DNA of 64,000 nucleotides from positions 23,487,240-23,551,239 of the forward strand of contig CALNVZ010002974.1 of the NCBI GenBank assembly GCA_940671915.1. Direction: 5' to 3'. Below the pieces are notes generated by a model. It was not told the origin of the DNA. It ran no database searches and saw only the letters and a program-made list of their open reading frames with translations. The translations under genes were made by a program, and so were the position numbers. Positions 51,301-60,300 of this stretch are shown in pieces. Within the stretch, counting starts at the first letter, position 1; each line of letters opens with the position of its first letter. This DNA is from Paracentrotus lividus (Eukaryota; Echinodermata; Echinoidea; Camarodonta; Echinidae).

Positions 51301-54300
51301 TGAACATATTGTTCATTTTTTATTGGTTCATACTAGTACTTATATCTTTTCTAAGAAAAGAAAGATCCTTTAAGTTTAAAAAGTCAGCTTTCAGGAATGA
51401 TCCCCAATAGAAAGAGGACACAGGTCCTTCTATCTTGATCCAATTGGAAAATAACTGTTCTCGGTCCGTCAACGGGTCCTTTGACTGAAATACGAAACAA
51501 AGAAACAGATTTTGATCGCAATGGCGAAACACTGAATCATGGCAGAGTCGATTCGGGAAGATTTACAGGGTGTAAGGAAGAATTTTAAATGAGAATTATT
51601 TCGAGTATGATCAAGGAAATTCATAACCATTGGATTTGAGAGGCATTCCTTACCAATTTTGGATATGCATTGGATAGCGATTCCAGTGTGTTTGTAGCAA
51701 GAATGTAAGGTGTATTGAGATACGTTTATGAGTTTGACTTGCGGTGGTTTTTTTAACAGACAGGCCGGTCCTCAGAGAGAAATAAACCTGATGAAGACAG
51801 TATGAGAAGTCAGGGTGAGGCTGGTCATGCTGTCCTTGTAGTGTGGATAGTTTACTTCGAGGCGTATTATGAGTTAATTAGAAATGTGATTTGTGTGGTT
51901 TGAATTGTCGGAAGACTGGCACCTCATGTTTGTTATGATAACCGGTCCGTGTTGTTGGCAAGTTTTGCTTGTTATGGATTCGCAAAGATTCGTGTCCGTA
52001 TTTAGAAACGCGAGGCTAAGGATGTTCGTTAAAATTTACAGTATGTCGGTACAGTGTTGATGGCGTTTGTGCGTTGTGGGTTTCTTGTGGTGTGGTTGTT
52101 AGAAGCTTAGAGAATGCGTTATTGTGACTGTTCTAATGTATTGGGTAATTGTGATTGGAATGTGGTGCCGTTTTTGTTAGGATGGTTGTTGTTCGTCAGG
52201 TCTGGTAGTATCAGGTTGCGAAGAGTTTTGTTATGGTGTTTTATCGTGCGTTGTGTTTGAGACGCGGTTTTTATGGTCTCAGTTGTAGTTTACCATCATT
52301 AGTGATGTATGATGAGATTTTCCAAGAACATGGGGAATTCTTTAGGGCTTCAGCAGGGATTTTTGGTAGTCGTACATCTAGATTTTTCTCCATTCAAGTC
52401 TTGCCATTTGGGTCGGCAAGGGCTCCATATGCACTAACTGTCTCAAACCTATTGTTAACCTTGGTGAAGGAGAGGTAATTTTATTGTTTTGTATCTAGAT
52501 GATGGATGGGGTCGTGTGACTTCCTTTGAATCATGTGATATCATAGCCAAAGCAGTGAAAAAATGACTTACTGGAAGCAGATTGGTGCAAATGTTGAGAA
52601 AATCTAATGGACTCCGGTCCAGTGCTAAGATTAGTTAGGAATGACATGGGATAGCGAGGATAACTTGTATATAAGATTACTGGAAAGGAAGAATGAAGGA
52701 TCTTGAGTTTATGTATAGGTTCTTTCCAAAACAGAGTTACGAAAAATTGCAGTTTTAGCTGGAAAGTTCAATTCTTGTATCCAGTGTTGGCATAGTCACT
52801 CAATTAAAAAACTAGGTTTATGGCATGAGGAGATCATCAGGAGGATACATTAGAATAAAATCTGATCTTGATTGCAGTTGTGTAGGTTAATACAATCGCT
52901 AATATCCAAGGGGTAGTGCGTGTGTGCGAGAGAAAAGAAAATTTTCGGTATTCGCTTAAGCGGTTAACATTGGGTCTCTGGCGGTTATGATTCTTCTGTT
53001 GCACAGGATAGCGGGATGCATGGTGATGGTCCTGAGTGCGCAGCATAGGAGGGATGAGTTGTTGAAATTTAGTTAAGAGCTCCAGTCGTTGTTGTAGAGT
53101 ATAGTGGAAAGGCTCAGTAAGAGTGATATTATTGCATTGTCAGAGCAGATTGTTGTGATCTGTACTACGCTGAGGAGACGATGTGTGGAAGTACTGCGTC
53201 GGAAGGGGTTGTTGTTTGTCGTGCGTGGATGTGGACGATTAGTGTGTGTAGAGTGATCCAATTGGTTTATGGTAAGGAGAGAATGGTTTAGGGAATGTGT
53301 GAGGTGATGTAGGAAGAAGGAAGCCATAAGGTGGTGGTGGTTATTAGATGTTGTTCGAGTTTGTTGTATGCTTGATCTTGGTGCGATGAGGATGAGAGGG
53401 AGGGAGAACGTTGGCTGCGTGGCATGATTGCAGTTTGGTGCCGTATCATTGACGTTTGATGATGGGGCGTTTCAGTCGAGTTTTGTGAGTTTTTTTACAC
53501 CAATAATGGGTTTCTTTAGTTTCTAAATATGGGTGCCCGGCCCTCTTGCCCATAAAAATTCTTGTGATTAGGTCAGGCAAAACATTTGGCTTAGAGGTTT
53601 TGCCTATTGAATGTATAGGACAAGACCAGTGAATTGAAACGTGCAAATTTTGCTAGTTGAACCTTAGTTGTACCTTTCCTGGCCCTCAACACCTCTTTTG
53701 CCTATTCTCGTCTCGGAACAGCAATGACTTTAGTTTGCCTAATTTCTAAACTTTGAAATAACGAAAATCCTCAAGGATTGGTTGTAGCAGGCAGAGGCAG
53801 CAAACAAAGTCTAATTTTTGGAAAAAGAAATTCCAAATCCCCGGTGTTGTGTTTCTGAAGCCTGTTTCAATTGCAATTTAGAGAGTAATGTCGACATGAA
53901 GTTTTGGTGTACAGTGGATCTGATCATTTCAATTTTTGATGGGGAGTAGGATTATTGCTTGTTGAATTGGTAACACGATTTGAGAAGTAGTAATTGTTGA
54001 CAGTGTCAGCCACGATGGCGGGATGATGCTTGGAATAGCTAGGATTCCACTTATGCGTGATAGGCAATAGTGGTGACGGATGTCATGAGTGAATGAGAAG
54101 ATGTTGGTTGAGGATTATTTGGAAAGCTATGTGGATAGTATTTGGTTGACAAGGGATAGTCCACAGTGGCGGGTGGGTTCAGAGCTCGAATAGCTAGGAT
54201 GGCACTTATGCTGGAGAGCTAGATAGTGTGACGGGGAGTGTCATATGAGAAGGAATTGAGGAATGCTGTATTTGAAAACTATTGTAACTGTTGTGTGGTG

Positions 54301-57300
54301 GTACTGATGTGTGACAGGCCACATGGCGGATGTAGCTGATAATAGGGCTAGATTCTGTGCCCTGTGTCTGGGACGAGAGGCCGACGTGTGGGCTTGCGTG
54401 GGTGGACGGAGTTGTGTTGACAGTGAGTGCTGTGTTTCTGGAGAGGATATGTTTGAATCCATATTAAAAAAAAAAAAAAAAAATAGATAGTTCCACACAA
54501 GAGGACATTTAGTCTTTTTTTGTTTTTGGCAAAGATAAATAGCTTGTAAATTGGACAACGCGAGCAAGCAATCCATTTACATTGAGATTTCATCGCATTT
54601 TGGATATAAATGTTCATAATTTTGAAGATAAAGTTCACATAAATTATAATTAGTGGATATAATTGAATTTTATGTTTTTTGAAAATAGTCACTGGGTCGG
54701 CGTAAAGATATAACTTTGAACAAGATCTGGACAGCTTCGAGAGCTGATAAAGCAATTCGTAGATACCAGAGAAACGTTGATATGCCCTGGCTATATGATT
54801 GGGTAGTTCTAAGACAGCAATGATGTAATACTATACGTGCAGGAGGCTCATCACATGGTGAAAGCAAAATTCTGTGAGTCGATGTATATTATTAGAGTTT
54901 TATATCAAACCAAACTCCGTCGACTGTCGCAGGATAGAGTCGGCTGTTTTTTAAGTCATTAACTGTTTTGACTGTAAACCCATGTGTCGCAAGCTCTTGT
55001 GTATTGTCTTACACATTACAAGGCCTGAATAATATGGTTACACAAAACCATTTTAGAGTTGTTAAGTAAGGAGCTTTTAACTCCATACAAATTTAATGCA
55101 GGTTTTGAGAATGATGGGGTCTTCAAAAGTTTTATAGATTACATACTATGAATTTATTAGCAGTATGCAGGCTTCTCTACGATTTGCTGAGATTTCAAAA
55201 GGATTGGGCTAGTTGTATGTATGTGGTTATATTGTGAACATTATTCATAATGATGAAAGCGAACTAACGTGGACGAGCGGAGGCAGGGGTTATTTTATAA
55301 GGTGTACAAACTGCTCCCATGCTGTACCATCATTGGCTTCGGGATAAATATTTTGGATGCTGGCTGATAAAAGGATTTACGATGATAATTCCCTTTCAGG
55401 CCTGTCCAATTACTGTGAGTCCAGTGATACGTATAATTTAAGAGGAGGACAATTGTCATAATGTTTAGAATTGCTGAGAGATGCTGTGGCATCAGTGTGG
55501 TTGACTCCGAAGAGTTTGGTATCCAAGTGTCTCCGTAGTGGTGGAGCCACATCAGCTGCTCATTTTTGTGTTCCTGACAGATTAATAATAAACATGGCCG
55601 ATTCTGAAACTGCAAAAGTACCGTTTTTCAGTTTTTATGAATTTGGGACTTTTAAAGTCGTTGCAGAAAAATTTTAGTCTCGGTATGATTATAAACTTAC
55701 AAACTAGTTTGCACATTTTGTATGGTGCAGGTGTTAGAAGATGTTTACAGAATATTGCATTCTGTATAATACCGATATGAAAAGAGTATAATATTAATAA
55801 AAAAAAAAAAAAAAAAAAATTCTCTGAATTGAAATGATTATGCTCTATAACATTTATTCTTGTTTGCCCGTTCTTTAATTGACTGAGATGGGGGAGCAAT
55901 GTTTTAGCTTGTCTTGCCGTCGAAGCTTGGTGCTCCCCTTGAAACAGGTATGTTTTTGCAATATATCAATGTTTTCAATTGCAGGTGAACAGTTTATGCT
56001 ATAAGGATAGAGAGGCGTGACTGAAAATAATTTATTCACGATTGAGGGTCGAATTAGGGAATAAATATATTTTCTTTCTTAGCAGAAGTATCCAATTTGC
56101 ATATGAATGCTTGCGAGAGGAGTGTCTGAATTCCGGACTCTTTCATAATTCACTGACCTAGTTCGACGCAGAACAAGACGGACGTCTAATTTTTCCGGAT
56201 GGGATAGTGATGTCAACTGAAGACGTTAGAAACATCTACAAGGCTGGCAAGATGTAACAGAGATAGGTTGAATAGACGAGACGTATTTGATAGGATCTCC
56301 AAGGTCCGGATACTAGAGGAGGATTTACTTGGGAAGTGAGTATGTGACCAGTCGTAAGTGAGTACCGTCCGTCCTGTCTTGCCGTCGAAGCTTGGTGCTT
56401 CCCCTTGAAACAGGTATGTTTTTGGCAAGATATCAATGTTTCAATGCAGTGAAACGTTTATGCTATAAGGATAGAGAGGCGTGACTGAAATAATTTATTC
56501 ACACGATTGAGGGTCGAATTAGAAAAAAATAAAAGAGTTCGTAATTAAAGAAAAGACAATCCAGCAGGTTGGTACAAGCAAATTCGAATCCTAACCAATA
56601 GTGCGAAGAAATTTACTCCTGTTACCATACCAGGAATGATAGTAATAATCCTGAATTTTTCAAAGATATAGTCAAACCGATTAAATGATCATTTTGCTGC
56701 AGTTGCAGCTGATCTCCCAAAACTCAATAGAAACAATTTACCCGATTTCTTGCCATCGCAGTACACCTGCCCTCTCATCCAACCTTTACAGGTGTTCCAG
56801 ATTGATGCGTAAGTTAAACCAACGTAAAGCTGGTACTTTAGGGGACATACTTGTTAGAATTCTTAGAGAGAATTTGCCTTTGAAGTTTGAGTTTCCACTT
56901 TACGAACATTTTGAATGCTTCTTCCAATCTTCAATATGTACCAAACTTTATGGAAACAGTCTGAGATAATACCTATTCCTATAATGCCATCCTGTTACAC
57001 TGCCAGAACTTAAGACCAATTGCACTACACTATTTTGCTAAAAAGTGCTGAATCATTCATTTGTAAATGTTTATTAATTGATATTATCAAATCATTATAT
57101 AGATGTTAATCAATACGGTAATCGTTCAGGTCTTTCTACAAACCACTATCTTATTTCGATTACTCCACCAAATTTATGAAAATGCAGAAATTCTCACTCA
57201 TTATCTACACTTGTATTTACAGACTTCTCAAAAGCTTTGATAGAATTATCACAACATCCTGGCCCTATAAGTTAATTTCTCTCCAAGTCAGACCTGCCTT

Positions 57301-60300
57301 TATCTCATGGATTCTGAATTTTCTTGAACAACGCAAACAATGTGTAAAATATTCTGGTCAGTTGTCAAATTGGACAGTTTTCTCATGCAGGTGTCCCGCA
57401 AGGCACAAAACTCGGCCAACTCCTTTTTAAATCATGATTAATAATGCTTGTGAAAATACAAATATTTCATACTACAAATATGTCGACGACCTATACTTTG
57501 GTGAAAGTCGTAAATTAACAGGTCCCATCTAATTTACAGGATGCTTTGAACAAATTCTATCAATGTCTCTTTTAAATAATATGAAACTTAATCCTTCCAA
57601 ATGCAACTGTATGTATATTTCTTTTCAAAGAATTTTGTGGTTCCTAACCCACAATATTGGTGATTCACCACTGCGTTGCGGTAGAAAAAGCTAAATTCTG
57701 GGAATTTACCGTTCAAAAAGATTTAAAGTGGAATAGTCATGTTTCCAGATCTTATCAGCAGATGTAATAAAATTGTACATGCTTCGATGTCTTAAAACGT
57801 ATAAATTACCACTCTGTGATTTATACAGTCTACAAAGGATATGTTCGTCCAATTTTGGACTATGGTGTTCCTATATTTTAATGGAAATCTCACAGTTAGT
57901 CAAATAGCATCTCTTGAACGTATCCAAAAAAGAGCAGCAGGATTATGTTAGGTGATAATTACAATACTTATGATATTGCTTGGAAGTGTGTTCTTTGCAA
58001 AAACTGGAGCTTAGACGCAAACAGATTCTGTATCAATTTGCAAATTCTCTCAGTAGAACACCCTATGTGTAAAGAATGGTTACCAATCAGAAATGATATT
58101 GGTACGCATTAAGAAGCAAACCGAAATTCAATCAATACATCTAGCAAAACAAAAAGATTCCAAAATAGTTCAATTCCATATTTAATTACTCTCTTAATAA
58201 AAAGACATGACTCATGTACATGTACAATGTATAGGCTAGTAGACTCACAAATTATGGAAAAGATTGGCACTTTTAACCCTTTTTACAAAACTTTTTATAT
58301 TCATCTATTGTGCAATTATCCTTTTTCATTGTGTTTGATATGTATATGTGTAGTGCCTTTTGATAGTTTCTAACAACGGATATTGATTATTGAATAGGTT
58401 TAGAGCAATGTTAATCATTAATTTACTCTTAGGAAGATAAATCACTGTAGTTTGTTATCATGATTAAAGTCTCTTGTAACTACTGAGATATGTCGTAAAC
58501 CATACATTACTTTTAATTGTTTAATCGACTTTGTAACTTGGTTTGAGACATAGCTATTTGACTGTACATTACACCTGTGTTATTCACTTGATAACACATC
58601 CCAAATTAAATCAAAATTTCTTCCCACTTTGAAATTTAAACTTGCTGTTTTACATGAATGTATTACTGTATCTGATTGTGTTTTGGGCACTTATGTAGAT
58701 TAGAGGAGTAAAATGAGTAATTTGAGTGAGTGATGCGTGAGTCGGTGTAATTGATAGGTTGTGTCTGTTGTATGTCCGTATGTGTGTCGTAGTGTGTGCA
58801 TTTTGTGAAAGAGTGATGTTATTGAACATGTATATAAGAGTCCAGCGGGATGTGTGTTCGCTTACATGTACGTCCACGTCTAATATCGTGATAAACACGT
58901 GAGCGAACATACACTCCGCTCAGGTCATGTGTGCTTTGTGTACAAGTGCAGCGCAAGTGAAGTATAGAGAATAGTGTGTATTTTATAATTAGTTTACAGT
59001 TGCCGGTCCGCAGTCAGATTGTAATCATTCTTTACAAAGAGCAAGCAATTCATTTTCTTATTTTTTTTATAAAGAACCATTTTAGTACAGTAAATAGAAC
59101 GCTTTTGACCTCTCTCCTTTGTTTGTGCCATCATGTTCCGGATTTTACTATGTTACATTATTTTTGTAATTTCCTATTTATATATGTAATGTTTGTACAT
59201 TGAATCCAATTCGACCTTTGGTCGCTATGTTCAATATTTCAATAAAACCTTTTCAATTTCAATTTCAAATCACCATCATCAACATCGTCATCATCACTAC
59301 TACAATGATGGTCATCACCATCACCACCACGAATATCATCATCAACATCATCCCCGTTTAATCATTATCAACTCCAATATCCTAAACATCATTATCCTTA
59401 ATATCGTTATGATCCTTATCTTATCATGACAATGACAGAGCCATAAAACAAACAAACAACAGCAATCATAATAGTCATCATTTTCATCATCACAACAATC
59501 ATGGACATCATCATCACAACCCTCATCAACAATCATTATTTATTCAATATTAATTAATCCACAAGACAACATTTTGAGTGAGTGAATGAATCAAACCTGA
59601 TCAAAGACTTCATGTAGAAGTGACCCAAGGAGCATGGCACGGTTTCCTCTCTCTAAGCCCTGAGAAATGAAGAATGGTGAAAATTGCGATGGTGACCAAG
59701 GAGGACAAGGTAACTACAGGGGGTCACACAAAGAGTTATGTTACACAGAGTCATGTGTGCGATGTGGTCATCTGCCAGTGATTTTACTTCTCCCTGCGCA
59801 TTTGTACTTTCGCACAACATTAGGCCCCAATTAACTCCTTGTGAAACACCTTTAGGACGATGTTATAGTACAACATTCTTTACCAAGATAAAAAAGAAGC
59901 AACAAGTGTGAACCATCATTGCATCTAAGAATAATTCTTGGAGATGAGTTCAAACGGAATGCGACTAAATGATTGTACTGAATACTGAGTATACAGAAAG
60001 AATGGAATAGACATACACCTACTACATAAACAGATTCTAAACCAAAATTCAAAAGTACTAGTCATGTTGGAGACAATTAAAGAAAGGACTTGTCTTACAT
60101 ATTATTAAAACAGATAACATACAGTTTGAAGTAGGGTACATACCTTAAAATTTTCACTCAAAACAGATCTGAAATGTAGAAGAAGAAAACATATTAATAT
60201 TCTTTAAAATCCACATCTCTTGCACCAATGTCCATCACGCTAAGACCGCTTTTACCTATACTTCATATTCAAATATTTTCTCTGACATAACAGCCCAACG

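Larger units (their letters stand above)
50046..56522 (+). mobile_element. Ngaro/DIRS-type tyrosine-recombinase retrotransposon (dead)
   Basis: The 6.5-kb element shows split direct repeats: A1 at 50046-50173, then the coding interior, B1 at 55910-56057, A2 at 56064-56191 and B2 at 56375-56522. A1/A2 are both 128 bp and nearly identical, and B1/B2 match closely. This A1-(ORFs)-B1-A2-B2 order is the hallmark of Ngaro elements. The interior has a zinc-knuckle gag-like frame and an RT fragment with YLDDG. No intact tyrosine recombinase was found; most of 52.5-55.8 kb is decayed. Confidence 0.85.
48890..59268 (+). mobile_element. CR1/L2-like LINE, split by a Ngaro insertion
   Basis: The left part (48914-50045) encodes the endonuclease; the right part (about 56523-58150) holds decayed reverse transcriptase with a TDFSKAFDRI motif (57213-57242), YVDD (57479-57490), [13 protein letters not shown] (about 57840-57878) and an [10 protein letters not shown]-like tail. 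The 3' end is an AATAAAA then TTTCAATTTCAATTTCAA tail at about 59240-59268. Frameshifts and stops in the right part show it is dead. It lies antisense in a 10.7-kb DNA2 intron. Confidence 0.85.

Noticed and set aside
59193-59536. His-rich and Asp/Cys-rich proteins
   Set aside because: Translations of an ATC microsatellite on the two strands.
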